64,000 bases of DNA from Leptospira barantonii (GCF_002811925.1 NZ_NPDS01000001.1:248001-312000), one strand, 5' to 3'. Positions 13,169 to 25,120 are shown, numbered from the stretch's first letter. The notes: generated by a model not told the origin, from the sequence alone. A program made the numbers and translations.

Positions 13169-13705
13169 ATGGAATTTAGAAGCGGAATCGCCGGCGTTTT
13201 ATTTTGTTTGTTGATGATAAATTGTGAAAATATTCCTCTTCAAAATCCGTATTCTCAACCTCCGAAGCCGGATTTTGATCTTAAAGACGGCTTAATGTTT
13301 CTTGTACTGAGTTCCGCTTCCAATTCTCGTACCACGACTCCGTTTCGTTGTACCGGCAATGGAGAGTTACAATCGTCTTTTGCAACTTGTTATGTTCCCG
13401 GGTCCGGAAATCAAATTTTTGATGTGAACGCCAACGCTTTGATCAATACGACTACCGTAAGCGTAGGGACCGATCTCCGCTGTAAATGCTCGGATCGCGA
13501 TATCATCGATGGATTCTCTTGGTATATCTACAACGATAAAACGGCCGCGTCAGGAAGTATATTGGGAAGTGTCGCTAGTTCGTATTTGACGAAGACGTAT
13601 CCGGAGACTTTGACGGGTTATCCAGCCGGAATTAAGTTTGTCTGTATGCCGAGTTTTTGTAGAAGTGCGAATGCTACTTATCAAATCATCGAATCAGTTC
13701 CGTAA
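13169..13705 (+). CDS. Lipoprotein, paralogue of the previous gene
   Basis: A 178-residue protein preceded by a strong GGGAGGAG ribosome-binding site. The leader ends in the lipobox MINC. The mature part carries Cys-containing blocks (FRCTG, ATCYVPG, LRCKCSD, FVCMPSFC) in the same order as the upstream paralogue and ends IESVP. The similarity along the whole length indicates tandem duplication followed by divergence. It is probably a surface or periplasmic lipoprotein; function unknown. Confidence 0.72.
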   Translation: MEFRSGIAGVLFCLLMINCENIPLQNPYSQPPKPDFDLKDGLMFLVLSSASNSRTTTPFRCTGNGELQSSFATCYVPGSGNQIFDVNANALINTTTVSVGTDLRCKCSDRDIIDGFSWYIYNDKTAASGSILGSVASSYLTKTYPETLTGYPAGIKFVCMPSFCRSANATYQIIESVP

Positions 13706-13712
13706 GCGGACT

Positions 13713-14093
13713 TTAGCTCAGCTTCTTATCTTTTTCGAAAAACTTTTTATGAATGAGTTCTTGGATTTCGTTTTTGTGTTCGTCCGCGATGTTCACGAAG
13801 ATGCTGTTCATTTTTTTTCCGGAAGAACGAATGATTTCCGCTTCAAGGGTCAGTTCCTTTCCGTTGATTCTCGCGTGAAGATGAATGCGGTCCCCTTCGA
13901 ACATAGTCATTCTTGAATCCAATGCAACGCCGCCGGTTCCTATGTCGAGAATAGTGACGGGATGTCTTTCCTGCTTTCCTTTGATCGACATTTCCGCGTC
14001 CAAAGTCACTTTCACCCGAGCGTTTTTTCTTTTTTGAAGAGCGGGATCTCTATACTCGAATGAATCGTTGAATAAGGACTTCGTATCAGCCAT
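13713..14093 (-). CDS. PilZ domain protein (c-di-GMP receptor candidate)
   Basis: A 126-residue single-domain protein. The RxxxR motif is present as R22-K-N-A-R26, and the second PilZ motif reads DIGTGG (D50 to G55), with Gly in place of the usual Ser of DxSxxG. PilZ domains bind cyclic di-GMP and pass the signal to partner proteins. It is the last gene of a tight minus-strand run starting at cstA (8 bp after NRDE), which may be chance or may point to shared control. Binding may be weakened by the missing Ser. Confidence 0.85.
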   Translation of the reverse strand: MADTKSLFNDSFEYRDPALQKRKNARVKVTLDAEMSIKGKQERHPVTILDIGTGGVALDSRMTMFEGDRIHLHARINGKELTLEAEIIRSSGKKMNSIFVNIADEHKNEIQELIHKKFFEKDKKLS

Positions 14094-14101
14094 AAGTTAT
14101 A

Positions 14102-14848
14102 CTATTCGAATACCGAAAATTCCGTCAAAGTCAAATTGAAAACCTTCGGATCCGGAGATTCACACGGTTGTCCTTCCTGGTATGTGAGAGTCAACTCATT
14201 CTCTTGGAGAACGATTTCGGTTTTAGAAACCGTATGTGCGTCCCTTCTGTGCATACAAGGCGAGAGTGCGCCTTTTTCGGGAAGATGAGAGGTGAGAAAA
14301 TTTTTTGACAAAGCCAGAAATTCCTTCGAGTCGGGAAGAATTTTAGGAAGATATTCCGTTTGAAAGACCGCTTCTCTGGAAACCTGAGCCTTCGGACCTT
14401 GCGTAAAGGAACTTCCTAAAATTTGAAACGTGTCCGTGTAAGAGGTTGTGGAGAATTCCTTTCCGTCCCAGACGAAAATTTCGGTTTTATCCAAGGTGAT
14501 TCGTACGAGTTTGAACGGATAAAAATTTTCCAAATCGGTCGCGTCAATTTCTTGAGGTTTGACTTCGTTTAACAAACAGGAACGTACAAGAAGTCCTCTG
14601 CTTGTTGGATTTCTTAAAAGTTTCAGGGTGGCTTCGTAGAAATTCAAAAGGCAAAAAATTTCACCGGAAGAGTTTGCGCCGATCCAGGTTCCGCCGTAAT
14701 CGCCGTCTAACGGCGCTATGGCGAAGGTCGGTCCGTTTCCGATTTTCACCGGAGAAACCGCGGGTTTTCTTTTAACGGATTCGTCCCGATTGAATCCCAA
14801 ACCGACGATCTTTTTGCTTGGATCTCTGTAGATGATTGCGGTGCACAT
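14102..14848 (-). CDS. NRDE family protein (TANGO2 homologue)
   Basis: A 248-residue protein beginning MCTAIIY and carrying the defining N-R-D-E motif in [13 protein letters not shown]. The Cys at position 2 is placed like an Ntn-hydrolase nucleophile. The family is linked to haem handling and Golgi/mitochondrial functions in eukaryotes; the bacterial role is unknown. It lies 6 bp downstream of the OmpA-like gene and 8 bp upstream of the PilZ gene, in the cstA run. Confidence 0.88.
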   Translation of the reverse strand: MCTAIIYRDPSKKIVGLGFNRDESVKRKPAVSPVKIGNGPTFAIAPLDGDYGGTWIGANSSGEIFCLLNFYEATLKLLRNPTSRGLLVRSCLLNEVKPQEIDATDLENFYPFKLVRITLDKTEIFVWDGKEFSTTSYTDTFQILGSSFTQGPKAQVSREAVFQTEYLPKILPDSKEFLALSKNFLTSHLPEKGALSPCMHRRDAHTVSKTEIVLQENELTLTYQEGQPCESPDPKVFNLTLTEFSVFE

Positions 14849-14854
14849 AACGTA

Positions 14855-16669
14855 TCAAGGGGAAAGATAAAAATCGATTCTTTGATTTTTATCCGCTTCG
14901 TATTTACCCGAACCCGGAATCAGAGGGAGCGTTTCACCGTATCCTCGGAAACGCATTCTTCCAAAAGGAACCGTCTTGGAAAAAAAATATTCGAACGCGG
15001 TTCTGGCCCTGTCTTCGGTTCCGACCTGATTGACTTCCTCGTCCCCTTGGTGGGACGAATGGGATTGAAGTTCGATCTTATATCCGGGGAATTCGTTTAA
15101 CACGGAGCGGATCTTTCCGGGAAGACTCCACCATCTCGCTTCGACCTGCGATTCTGGAACGGAAATTCTCAAAGAGTTGTCCTCCTCCACGATTAGGATT
15201 CCGGTTTTGAATTCGGCTCCTTTTCCGTTAGACTCCCTTCCGAACGTGTCGGCGTACTTCCATTCGAAGTAAAATTCGCTTAAGGAACCCACTCGAACGC
15301 CGGATTCGTCCAAACCTTCCCAAAGAATTTCCGAACAAGGTTGGCCTTCGCCCGACCATGTTTTGATTTTTCGTTTGATCGAAGTGTAAGGAGGAATTTC
15401 GTATAACGTTACTTCCCAGGATTGAAGCGGAATTCCGCGATGATCCAGATAGATTTTTAAAAGATCGTTTTTGCCGTCGTTGTCCGGAGAAAATTCCTTC
15501 GTAGAAACGGACAAGTCGAGACCGAAGGATTCTTTCGTGATTTCGAACGAGGAAGGAACGGATTGATAACGTTCGTATCGACTATGTACTGTTAGGCGAT
15601 AGAAGTAAATTCCTTCGGAAACGAGATCTCCGGTTTGATTTCTCAAATCCCATTTCCATTCCGCGTTCGGTTCTCCCGTATCCCGCAAACGATAGACGCT
15701 TTTTTCTTCCGCGCCTTTTTTCTGAAAGATTTCGATTTCGTAAGAATCGGTTTTGATCTTAGGGGAAATATACGGAGAAAACCGCGCAAAGTTTCGAAGA
15801 CTTCCCGCGGAATAAGAATAAAGTTTAGAATCCGAAAAAAGATCCACTCCGACCGTTTCGTTGCGAACGGTAAGATCTTTGATGACGGAGATCGATTCGT
15901 TTTTTCCCTTGTCGAATCCGATCAAACGATATGTGTAAAGTCCATTAGACAATGGTTTATTAGAAAAATCTGTTCCATCCCAACTCAAAACGTAGGGAAC
16001 GTCCTTGAGTTTCCAAGTATAGGACTTAACGATTCTCCCTTCTACGTCCACGAATTCTCCGGTAAATAGATCCGAAGATTCTCCAGAAACCTTTTGGGAA
16101 ACGTTGATCCTCGAAGAGTTTCTATCTCCGTTTGAGAATAGAACTCTTGTCTTCGCGCCGATCTCGGAACTCGGAGGTCTTGAATCCAAGAAGACCGTTT
16201 TCTCCTCGGACAAAAGATTCTCCTTATTCTCGGTGACGAACCTAAGTCTATATTTGTATTCTCCGTCCGGAAGTAAGAATCCTTTGGAATCGTCTCCGGA
16301 CCAGAGGATCGATTCGGGAATTACGATTTCCAACGGAGACAACTTCGTATCGTCCTGTAAAAACGGAACGAGAGAGAATCCCTTCTTTCTTCTATGATCC
16401 GCTCGGAAAGTTTTGACGACGTCGTCGTTCGAGTTTTTAATCACGAGTTCCCAATCCGCGAGACGGGGAAGCGCGGATTTCGAAACTTTAAATTCGAGTA
16501 CGTCGTTTTTACCGTCCCAGTTGGGCGAGAACGTATCCGTGTTCGTTTTTAAAAAGGAATCCGCAAAGAGAGGAAGGGACAAAAAGATAAAAAGTAAAAA
16601 GGACGTACTTGTTAAACGAATTCCGCTCCGCATACAGTACATTCTTATTTGGTACGTTTTTTTTCCCAT
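14855..16669 (-). CDS. Cell-envelope protein with FlgD-like Ig repeats and C-terminal OmpA domain
   Basis: A 604-residue exported protein. After the signal peptide come several FlgD/CHU_C-like units marked by [14 protein letters not shown] near the N-terminus and [15 protein letters not shown] near residue 395. Residues about 485-604 look like an OmpA peptidoglycan-binding domain ([40 protein letters not shown]). It would link an outer-membrane or surface structure to the cell wall. The start could also be internal ATGs at 16642 or 16633, the latter giving the most typical signal peptide. It is co-oriented with cstA, Nudix, NRDE and PilZ genes. Confidence 0.82.
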   Translation of the reverse strand: MGKKTYQIRMYCMRSGIRLTSTSFLLFIFLSLPLFADSFLKTNTDTFSPNWDGKNDVLEFKVSKSALPRLADWELVIKNSNDDVVKTFRADHRRKKGFSLVPFLQDDTKLSPLEIVIPESILWSGDDSKGFLLPDGEYKYRLRFVTENKENLLSEEKTVFLDSRPPSSEIGAKTRVLFSNGDRNSSRINVSQKVSGESSDLFTGEFVDVEGRIVKSYTWKLKDVPYVLSWDGTDFSNKPLSNGLYTYRLIGFDKGKNESISVIKDLTVRNETVGVDLFSDSKLYSYSAGSLRNFARFSPYISPKIKTDSYEIEIFQKKGAEEKSVYRLRDTGEPNAEWKWDLRNQTGDLVSEGIYFYRLTVHSRYERYQSVPSSFEITKESFGLDLSVSTKEFSPDNDGKNDLLKIYLDHRGIPLQSWEVTLYEIPPYTSIKRKIKTWSGEGQPCSEILWEGLDESGVRVGSLSEFYFEWKYADTFGRESNGKGAEFKTGILIVEEDNSLRISVPESQVEARWWSLPGKIRSVLNEFPGYKIELQSHSSHQGDEEVNQVGTEDRARTAFEYFFSKTVPFGRMRFRGYGETLPLIPGSGKYEADKNQRIDFYLSP

Positions 16670-16700
16670 ATCTTTTTAAAAACGGGGAACCTGCGACCGA

Positions 16701-17249
16701 TCAGGATTCTTTCGGAGGATAGTTGCGATCTCTGATGTTTCCGAGATGCAAGGTGTTTTTAACGGGAGAATCCACGTATTTTTTCAACGCGAAGTAGACC
16801 GAGGTAAAGGCCAATTCTTCCCAAGGAATTTCGTTTACGGCAAAGAGTTTTACTTCTTCCGATTCGGAGCTTACGGAGAATTTTCCGTCCACGAGATCGG
16901 CCAAAAAGAACATATAAATCTGACTGATATGAGGGATGCTGTAGACGCTCTGAAGTCCGACGATCTTGATTTCCGCGTTCGCTTCTTCGAGGGTTTCGCG
17001 GGCCGCGCCTTCTTCCACGGTTTCCCTATTTTCCAAAAATCCGGCGGGTAAGGTCCAATATCCTTTTCTCGGTTCGATCGCACGTTTGCAAAGAAGAATC
17101 CGTTCTTCCCATACAGGAATACTTCCCACGACTACTTTCGGATTTTGATAGTGGATCGTTCCGCAGTTGTCGCAGATATGTCTGGAGCGATTGTCTCCTT
17201 CCGGTATCTTATATGTGACGGACGATCCGCATGAACTACAGAATTTCAT
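16701..17249 (-). CDS. Nudix hydrolase with N-terminal zinc ribbon
   Basis: A 182-residue protein. It starts with a zinc ribbon (CSSCG at residues 4-8 and CDNCG about 25 residues later), as in NudC-type NADH pyrophosphatases. The Nudix box is [21 protein letters not shown], matching GX5EX7REUXEE with Ala where Gly is usual in the last element. It cleaves nucleoside diphosphates linked to another group; the substrate cannot be told. The ATG overlaps the cstA stop, so its translation is coupled to that transporter. Confidence 0.9.
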   Translation of the reverse strand: MKFCSSCGSSVTYKIPEGDNRSRHICDNCGTIHYQNPKVVVGSIPVWEERILLCKRAIEPRKGYWTLPAGFLENRETVEEGAARETLEEANAEIKIVGLQSVYSIPHISQIYMFFLADLVDGKFSVSSESEEVKLFAVNEIPWEELAFTSVYFALKKYVDSPVKNTLHLGNIRDRNYPPKES

Positions 17250-19135
17250 ACTTTTCTAATGCGATTCCAGGTTAAGGTCGCTTCCACCAAAAGCCAAACC
17301 GTAAGAACGATCAAGGTTCCGCCCACTCCCGCGAGAAGAAGATTCGGAGAAGGACCGTTTAAAAAATCGAGAAAGTTTCGAATCATCGCCCAAAGAGTCA
17401 CGGATAAAACGAACAACATCGGGATAAAAGACACTTTGATTCTTTTCTTGGATTTTAAAAGAAAAATGGTCACCACCAAAAGAGCAAGACCCGCCAAAAG
17501 TTGGTTTGTAGTTCCGAAAAGTTTCCACAGAGCGAGTCCCGCCGGTTTTTTCTTTCCGTCCTGTTCGATTTCCATAAACGCGAAAAATCCGATCGCCGCA
17601 CAGGCGATGAGACTGGAAACGTAACGATTGCCGACTAACGTTTGAACCCAAGATATGCGGGTCGATTCCGCGATCTCTTCGATATTGTATCTCAAAAGTC
17701 TGGTAGCCGAATCCAAAGAAGTTAACGCGAAACTGATCACGATCAATGCGATAAAACCTTGTCCGAAGGATTCCGGAATTCCAATCTCGGATAAGAATCT
17801 TCCAGTGCCATAGATATAAGCGCCGACCTGTGGGGCCAATCCTTGTATGCCCGACCAGGAGCGATAGAATCCGGTCCATTCTTCCGAAGAAGAAAATCCG
17901 ATCGTACACGCGATGACCGCAGATAAACCTAACAACGATTCGCCGATCATTCCTCCGTAGCCGATCGGTCTTGCGTCCACTTCCTTATCCAATTGTTTCG
18001 CGGTAGTTCCCGAGCTGACTAACGCGTGGAATCCGGAAACCGCACCGCACGCGATCGTGATGAATACGAACGGAACAAGATCCAGTCCGATGGAATCGGT
18101 TCGGATCGCTTCCGCGTTGAAGGAAGGAAAACTTTGAAGAACCGCTCCCGCAAAAAATCCGACGTAGATCAGAATGATTCCCAGATATAAAAGAAAGGAA
18201 TTGATATAATCCCGACTTTGTAACAACAACCAGATCGGGGTCACCGAAGCCAAGAACGCGTAAAAAAGAAGAATGTATTTCCAAGTTCCCGTGGAAGGAG
18301 AAGTTTCAATATGATTGAGTCCGGTCCAAGTAAGGACGTTTTCCTGCATTCCTAAAACCATAGAAGCCAGGGTCGCAAGAACGCTGAACACCGTAAGTGG
18401 AGTCAGATTCATTCCTTTTTTGTAATGTAGATAACCCATGATCACCGCGAGAATCATGATCGCCGCGGAAGGGATCACCGCTTCCGGGAAATGACTTCTC
18501 AATTTGATGGAAGGTTTTTCTTCGGTTCTGATTTCGCTCGGATGATCGTGAACGTCCTTATTCGACGTTTTCGAATTCGCTTCCGTAGGCGAGGTGATCT
18601 TCTTTTCTTCCACGGGCGCGTTTACTGCGGTTGTGCTCGGAGTTAAATACGCTTTCGGGTCCGCCGAAAACATTTCGGCGAGAACAAGAACGAAAACTCC
18701 CATTGCTAATGCGACAAGAAAGAATATAATCGCGTGAAACAAACTTCTCGCACGATGACCTAACAGATCCTCGGCGACTTGCCCGATACTTTTTCCTTGG
18801 TTGCGGACGGAAACTACGAGCGCTCCGAAGTCGTGCACACAACCCACGAAGATACTTCCGAATACGACCCAGAGCATCGCGGGAAGCCAACCCCAGATGA
18901 CCGCGACCGCGGGTCCTAATACCGGAGCAAGCCCTGCAATGGACGCGTAATGATGACCGAATAATACGATTGGTTTTGTGGGAAGGTAATCCACTCCGTC
19001 GTTCAGCTTGTGGGCCGGAGTATCTTCCTGATTGTCCTTCAGTTCGAAGATGGATTTGGAGATATAACCCGAGTAGAATTTATAACCGAGAAAATAAACC
19101 AGAAAACAAGCAAGAACGGCGATTAAAGGAAGCAT
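17246..19135 (-). CDS. cstA: Carbon starvation protein CstA, peptide/pyruvate transporter
   Basis: A 629-residue inner-membrane protein with some 15 hydrophobic segments. Family blocks include [33 protein letters not shown] and [14 protein letters not shown] near the N-terminus. CstA proteins take up peptides or pyruvate under carbon limitation. Residues about 170-220 form a hydrophilic, Thr/Ser/Lys/Glu-rich loop that looks like an insertion. This is the first gene of a minus-strand run that continues with the Nudix, OmpA-like, NRDE and PilZ genes. Confidence 0.95.
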   Translation of the reverse strand: MLPLIAVLACFLVYFLGYKFYSGYISKSIFELKDNQEDTPAHKLNDGVDYLPTKPIVLFGHHYASIAGLAPVLGPAVAVIWGWLPAMLWVVFGSIFVGCVHDFGALVVSVRNQGKSIGQVAEDLLGHRARSLFHAIIFFLVALAMGVFVLVLAEMFSADPKAYLTPSTTAVNAPVEEKKITSPTEANSKTSNKDVHDHPSEIRTEEKPSIKLRSHFPEAVIPSAAIMILAVIMGYLHYKKGMNLTPLTVFSVLATLASMVLGMQENVLTWTGLNHIETSPSTGTWKYILLFYAFLASVTPIWLLLQSRDYINSFLLYLGIILIYVGFFAGAVLQSFPSFNAEAIRTDSIGLDLVPFVFITIACGAVSGFHALVSSGTTAKQLDKEVDARPIGYGGMIGESLLGLSAVIACTIGFSSSEEWTGFYRSWSGIQGLAPQVGAYIYGTGRFLSEIGIPESFGQGFIALIVISFALTSLDSATRLLRYNIEEIAESTRISWVQTLVGNRYVSSLIACAAIGFFAFMEIEQDGKKKPAGLALWKLFGTTNQLLAGLALLVVTIFLLKSKKRIKVSFIPMLFVLSVTLWAMIRNFLDFLNGPSPNLLLAGVGGTLIVLTVWLLVEATLTWNRIRKV

Positions 19136-19281
19136 AATAAGGATGGATGGGCTTAGGAAACGATCCGAGCAAACCTTTTTTCTACGCTCGGGAAGATTTC
19201 CGTTTCCGAATCTGGAAGTCTAATTGGAAAAAGAATTGATGAACGGATTTGCGAGGGTTGAAAATCTGGAAGTAGAAGAGT

Positions 19282-20157
19282 ATGCAAGCTCGAAGTTTTG
19301 ATCAGATCAGGTCCTCATTGGAGGATATTATTTTCGAGATCCAATCCGTATGTACGAATTGCGAATGGTATATCCCCGTGGAAAAAATCATATCCGCGTT
19401 GAACATTCGTAAGGAAGATTACTATAGAATTTTTTACGATCTGAGAAACGACGTCCATTTTTCCTCGAGAGCCGCGGCCGGATTCAACGAAACACATGCG
19501 GATTCCCTCGTTCAACTTCTGTCCAAGATTTTGAAGATCGAGGGAATCGGGGACGAATTTGCAAAAAACGGAATATACTTCGACGATAACCATCTCGCGG
19601 AACTTCAGATCGGTTTGAAGGAAACGATCCAAACACGGTTGGAAAGACACGAACTCGACCGCGAACTTCTTCTGCTTTTATCATCCGCAACCTTGGACTT
19701 CGACGACGCGTTCGATTCTTACTTCGACGATAAATTCAACTTCGAAAGAATCGTAGAAAACGGAATCTCGGATTTTATCGAGTTGAAGTCGATTCAAAAC
19801 GACTACGGCGCGGACGTATTTTTAAAAAATCATATATTCTCGATTTTGAATACGAAAGTCTTTCATCTCAGAGAAATCACGAGAGAATACAGGGATCGCG
19901 CCTACTACGAATTGTTCGGGACCTTCCGCAAAAGACCGAAAAAGAAAAAACCGGTTTCCGTGTTTCAGGAAATGGATCCGGAAACACAAAGACATTTGGA
20001 CGTTCTCGGATTCGACGCACCTTGTACTTTGGAAGAATTGAAAAAACGATTCAAAGAGTTGATTAAAAAATATCATCCCGACGTCAACAAGGACGGACTC
20101 GAGATGACTCAAAGAATCATCGCATCCTATAACTTTTTGATCATGAGGATGAGCTAA
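19282..20157 (+). CDS. Protein with C-terminal J domain (DnaJ-like)
   Basis: A 291-residue protein. The last 60 residues form a J domain with [10 protein letters not shown], so it should stimulate an Hsp70 ATPase. The first 225 residues are helical, charged and unlike known DnaJ parts; the J domain being C-terminal rather than N-terminal rules out classical DnaJ. The CBS-domain gene begins 1 bp after its stop, so the two are co-translated. The client or location is unknown. Confidence 0.85.
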   Translation: MQARSFDQIRSSLEDIIFEIQSVCTNCEWYIPVEKIISALNIRKEDYYRIFYDLRNDVHFSSRAAAGFNETHADSLVQLLSKILKIEGIGDEFAKNGIYFDDNHLAELQIGLKETIQTRLERHELDRELLLLLSSATLDFDDAFDSYFDDKFNFERIVENGISDFIELKSIQNDYGADVFLKNHIFSILNTKVFHLREITREYRDRAYYELFGTFRKRPKKKKPVSVFQEMDPETQRHLDVLGFDAPCTLEELKKRFKELIKKYHPDVNKDGLEMTQRIIASYNFLIMRMS

Positions 20158-20158
20158 T

Positions 20159-20800
20159 TTGTTTTTCTGGGTTACGAGAGGAGTTTCGGAAACGTATATT
20201 CCTCCGCTTCAACCCGAAATCATACATCCGCTTCATTCGATCGCGCCTTCTTCATCCGTAAAAAAAATAGAATCGGAGCAGGACCTCGAAGTAAAAAACC
20301 GGGCTAAAAAACTCGGACAAGAAATCGATTCGGAATACAAAAACGTTTCTTCCTTAAATCGGATTCGATCCAATCAGGGAGAATCCATTTCTTCACTTAC
20401 GGCCAAAGACTTGATGACTTCTTCCGTGGTTTGTTTTGAAGAGAACGATTCCATCGACAGAGCGGAAGAGATTTTCGTCCGTAAAAGATTCAGACATGTT
20501 CCGGTGCTCGATACAAACAACACGTTATGCGGCATTCTTTCCGATCGGGATTGGATGCGATGGAAACTCGATCATCTTTCCGAAAACGAACTCGGTAAAA
20601 CGATCGGACAAATTATGAAGGAAAGGGTTCTTTCGGTCCAGATCCACGCGGGTATCGGAGAAATTTCAAAGGTTCTTTTCGAGGAAAGAATCGGATGTAT
20701 TCCCGTCGTGAACGAAACGCTTCAAGTGATCGGAATCATAACCAGAAGCGACGTTTTGAGAGCGATCCTAAGAGTGAACGAAAGGGAATTTCTGGCTTGA
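20159..20800 (+). CDS. CBS-domain protein
   Basis: A 213-residue protein with two CBS repeats (about 82-140 and 147-205): [33 protein letters not shown], then IGCIPVVN and [11 protein letters not shown] paired CBS module usually binds adenosyl nucleotides as an energy sensor. The N-terminal 80 residues are polar and not recognised. The start is TTG, 1 bp after the J-domain gene's stop, and there is no better internal start before the CBS region. Confidence 0.85.
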   Translation: MFFWVTRGVSETYIPPLQPEIIHPLHSIAPSSSVKKIESEQDLEVKNRAKKLGQEIDSEYKNVSSLNRIRSNQGESISSLTAKDLMTSSVVCFEENDSIDRAEEIFVRKRFRHVPVLDTNNTLCGILSDRDWMRWKLDHLSENELGKTIGQIMKERVLSVQIHAGIGEISKVLFEERIGCIPVVNETLQVIGIITRSDVLRAILRVNEREFLA

Positions 20801-20840
20801 GAAGAATCCCGATCGGATTCAACTGGAGCGAAAACTTCGA

Positions 20841-21473
20841 GTGAGGCAACCTTTGAAAACTTCGATTCAGATTCGTCCGGCGGAAAGTAAGGACGTAAAC
20901 GCGATCGTTCCTTTGATCTATTCTTCCGGACCCGCGGCTTGGGACTTCGTGTTTACACAAAGCGGTAAAACCCCTTTCGATTTTTTAAGGACTTCGTTTA
21001 TCAAAAGAGGAAACACGATCTCTTATACGAATCATTTCGTCGCCGAGTTGAACGGAGAAGTTGTCGGATCGATCATGAGTTATCGTCAACCTTCCTTTCT
21101 GTTGTTGAACGGAGGAACCGCGCTTCGAATCGTTTCCGTGTATGGATTCTCCGCGCCTAAAGTGATGGGAAGAGGATTGACCACCGAAGGAATGATCAAA
21201 CCTCCAAGACCGGGAAGATTGTATCTCGGACATATCGCCGTTTCCGAAAAACACAGAGGCAAAGGAATCGGCAAAGAATTGATCCGCTTTATGGCGCAAA
21301 AATTTCCGGAACTCAAAATGCTCTCCTTGGATGTCTCGCAAAAAAACGAAGCCGCGATCGCACTCTACAAAGGACTCGGGTTTCAAACGATCGAATCCAG
21401 AAAATTCAACGGACCACAAGGAAAAATTCCGGATCACTATTATATGGAAATGGAATCTTCTTCTTTAAGTTGA
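20841..21473 (+). CDS. GNAT family N-acetyltransferase
   Basis: A 210-residue acyl-CoA-dependent acetyltransferase. The acetyl-CoA site is visible as LGHIAVSEKHRGKGIGKEL and the C-terminal motif as NEAAIALYKGLGFQ. The substrate is unknown. The GTG start follows GGAG; a TTG four codons later is possible. Its end overlaps the start region of the thioesterase gene, suggesting coupled translation. Confidence 0.88.
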   Translation: MRQPLKTSIQIRPAESKDVNAIVPLIYSSGPAAWDFVFTQSGKTPFDFLRTSFIKRGNTISYTNHFVAELNGEVVGSIMSYRQPSFLLLNGGTALRIVSVYGFSAPKVMGRGLTTEGMIKPPRPGRLYLGHIAVSEKHRGKGIGKELIRFMAQKFPELKMLSLDVSQKNEAAIALYKGLGFQTIESRKFNGPQGKIPDHYYMEMESSSLS

Positions 21474-21475
21474 CT

Positions 21476-21958
21476 ATGTTGGAAAAAACTCCCACACAAA
21501 GCGCGGCTGAAACAAGGCATATCGTAATGCCGGATCACGCCAATCATTACGGAACCTTATTCGGCGGAACGTTGATGAGTTGGATCGATATGATCGCCGT
21601 GATGGTCGCGCAAAGACATTGTGGAAAGGAAGCGGTGACCGCGAGCGTGGATCGATTGAATTTTATCGCGCCGATCTCTGTAGGAGATCATGTCTTATTA
21701 AAAGCGAGCGTAAATTATACCGGAAAAACTTCTTTGGAGATCGGTGTTCAAGTTTCCAAAGAGAATCCGTATGAAGGCACGACGATGAGAGCCACGACCG
21801 CCTATTTGACGTTTGTCGCATTGAACGAAAATAAAATTCCTTCTCCGGTTCCGCAGATCAAACCGGAAACGGAAGCCGAGATACGCCGTTATAAAAACGC
21901 GCTTCTTCGTCAGGAATCCAATCGCGAACTCTTACGCAAGATCCGGGAATCGAAATGA
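21476..21958 (+). CDS. Acyl-CoA thioesterase (hotdog fold, YciA/BACH type)
   Basis: About 160 residues forming one hotdog domain. The family signature HANHYGTLFGGTLMSWIDM contains the active-site Asp in the family position, and the TASVDRLNFIAPISVGD block follows. It hydrolyses acyl-CoA to free acid and CoA, probably for medium or long chains. The ATG at 21476 is preferred to a TTG two codons earlier that overlaps the GNAT stop. Its stop overlaps the start of the AraC-type gene (ATGA). Confidence 0.9.
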   Translation: MLEKTPTQSAAETRHIVMPDHANHYGTLFGGTLMSWIDMIAVMVAQRHCGKEAVTASVDRLNFIAPISVGDHVLLKASVNYTGKTSLEIGVQVSKENPYEGTTMRATTAYLTFVALNENKIPSPVPQIKPETEAEIRRYKNALLRQESNRELLRKIRESK

Positions 21959-22794
21959 AACCCAGTTTTGCTAAACCGAACTCGGCTCTTACGAGTTTGA
22001 TTTCCTGTTATTGGGGTTGGGAAGTTTCCTCAAAACAAACGAAGGAATTCGGAACATTGCCGAACGTGTTTCCGTCCGTGGAAAACGAAATTCATATTTC
22101 CTATGGAGATCCGATTCGAATCGGATTGTTAAACGAACAAGGGGAGGAATGGATTTCCACACAAGGCCATATCGTCGGAAATCATCTTCGTCCGTTTCGA
22201 ATCCAAGCGACCGGCAACGTTGGCTTTTTTAACGTTCGTCTTTTGCCGGGAGCCTTTTACGAATTGTTCGGAATTTCCGCGGACGAGGCGGATTCTCCCG
22301 TAACCGATTTGGAACTGATCGGAAAACGCCGTGAATATTACGATTTTATAAATAGAATCCGGGACGCCGGAAGTTTTACGGAACGTGCGGCCGTGGCGGA
22401 TCGGTACTTTAGTAAATTATTGAATTCTAAAATGAAAGATTCTCCTCTTGTAAACGAGGCGCTCGTCAGAATTACGCGTTCCAAGGGAAGAATTCGGATC
22501 TCCGAACTTTCCAAGAACTTAGGCGTGGTTAAAAAAACTCTGGAGCGAAAATTTTTGGAGCGAATCGGCAGAAATCCGAAAGAATTCTCCCGTTTGGTTC
22601 GATTTCAAAACGCCGCTTGGATGCGTTTGGAAAAACGAAATCTTTCCGAACTTTCCTTGGACGCCGGATTTTACGATCAACCTCATTTGACCCGGGAGTT
22701 TACTTCTCTTTCCGGATATTCTCCTCTGGCCTGGTACGGAAAAAGAGATTCCATTTTGTCCCTTTTTTACAATACAAGACCCCATTCTTTCTAG
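21955..22794 (+). CDS. AraC-type helix-turn-helix transcriptional regulator
   Basis: A 279-residue regulator. The C-terminal 100 residues hold the AraC DNA-binding domain: a first helix-turn-helix around RIRISELSKNLGVVKKTLER and the family motif near LDAGFYDQPHLTREF. The N-terminal half resembles the sensory part common in short AraC proteins (WGWE motif near residue 20). It is translationally coupled to the thioesterase gene and may govern this GNAT-thioesterase operon or a remote target. Confidence 0.87.
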   Translation: MKPSFAKPNSALTSLISCYWGWEVSSKQTKEFGTLPNVFPSVENEIHISYGDPIRIGLLNEQGEEWISTQGHIVGNHLRPFRIQATGNVGFFNVRLLPGAFYELFGISADEADSPVTDLELIGKRREYYDFINRIRDAGSFTERAAVADRYFSKLLNSKMKDSPLVNEALVRITRSKGRIRISELSKNLGVVKKTLERKFLERIGRNPKEFSRLVRFQNAAWMRLEKRNLSELSLDAGFYDQPHLTREFTSLSGYSPLAWYGKRDSILSLFYNTRPHSF

Positions 22795-22840
22795 TACAAT
22801 CTAATCGGAACCGCAACTTGCAAGTCGGAGGAAGGGGAGA

Positions 22841-23431
22841 ATGGTCGAAGAAAAAAAAATAAACTCGGTGAATCACGAACAAGAAAGTAATTCCGCTTCG
22901 TTCTGGAAACGTTTTCTTTTTTTCGGAGCGATTCAAAACGGAAATGTTAAGCGAATTGAATCATTTTTGCAGAACGGATTCGATCCGAATTACAACCGCT
23001 ATCACGGAGTAACTTCGTTATCTCTCGCGGTGAAATACGAACGTTTGGAAGTAGTTCACGTTCTTTTGCAATATCACGCGAATCCGAATCTTGTCGACGA
23101 AACGACCGGCTTAACTCCTTTGATTCATTGTATTTTGGATGATTCTTCCTTTGAACTGATGACCGCTTTGATCGAAGGAAACGCGGATCTCAATCAAAAG
23201 GATTCCATAGGAATGAGCCCTTTGCATCACTGCGTCAACGAAGGAAAGTTGGAACCGTTCCGTTTTCTTTTGGAACACGGGGCCGATCCGAACGTTCAGG
23301 ATTTCGACGGAGTCACTTGTACGAATCTCGCCAAGTCTTCTCACGGAATGTCCGAGTTCGCGGAACTTCTTTTAAAACACGGAGCCGATCCGATGATCAA
23401 GGACAAACACGGAAAAATCTATCTCATGTGA
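22841..23431 (+). CDS. Ankyrin repeat protein
   Basis: A 196-residue protein of about five ankyrin repeats, recognised by recurring GVTSLSLAVKY, GLTPLIHCI, GMSPLHHCV and GADPNVQDFDG blocks at about 33-residue spacing. There is no signal peptide, so it is probably cytosolic and acts by protein binding. It lies 46 bp after the AraC gene and 60 bp before the RNA methyltransferase gene. Confidence 0.9.
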   Translation: MVEEKKINSVNHEQESNSASFWKRFLFFGAIQNGNVKRIESFLQNGFDPNYNRYHGVTSLSLAVKYERLEVVHVLLQYHANPNLVDETTGLTPLIHCILDDSSFELMTALIEGNADLNQKDSIGMSPLHHCVNEGKLEPFRFLLEHGADPNVQDFDGVTCTNLAKSSHGMSEFAELLLKHGADPMIKDKHGKIYLM

Positions 23432-23491
23432 TCGGATTCCAAGACCGAATTCAATTGACAGTTCGCGGAGGAACGAAAGCCTGAAAGGAGA

Positions 23492-24673
<1,182 letters not shown>

Positions 24674-24727
24674 GAGGGCGGGAATGCGCGAAACAACCTG
24701 TCGTCGTTCCGCGCGGTCGATTCGAGA

Positions 24728-25120
24728 TTAGATTTCCGGGAACGGAGAATCCAAGAATACCTTATCGGCCTTCAACGAACATTTGGATTGAAGTACGATC
24801 GTAAGAGCGGAACCGATCAGATAACCGCTTAAACCTTTGATTTCGGCGACACAATCGTCCACTTCCGATTTAACGTAGCTTCCGTCGGACTTGATTCCCG
24901 CCAACTGATCCGCTAAAAGACTCAGGATGGAAACGCTGGAACGTCCGCTTAAAATGGTGGAGTTGATAAGATCGGTAACGATCGCCGCGTCGCGGACATT
25001 GTTCGCGGCTTCCGAACCTTTGATTCTTCCCGGAGCGACTCCGAGCGTATCGAAAATTAAACAATTGTAAACTTGCAGTAACAGAAAAACGAGAAGGATT
25101 TTATGAATATGCTTTTTCAA
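24728..25120 (-). CDS. Small lipoprotein, possibly of a Leptospira paralogous family
   Basis: A 130-residue protein with leader and lipobox VYNC, followed by LIFDTLGVAPGRIKGSEA. That head resembles a paralogous lipoprotein family of Leptospira (TIGR04452 as I recall; recalled similarity, not searched). The mature part is helical with two cysteines (DDCVAE, QSKCSL). It is co-oriented with the SbcC-like gene upstream by 67 bp. Function unknown. Confidence 0.7.
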   Translation of the reverse strand: MKKHIHKILLVFLLLQVYNCLIFDTLGVAPGRIKGSEAANNVRDAAIVTDLINSTILSGRSSVSILSLLADQLAGIKSDGSYVKSEVDDCVAEIKGLSGYLIGSALTIVLQSKCSLKADKVFLDSPFPEI

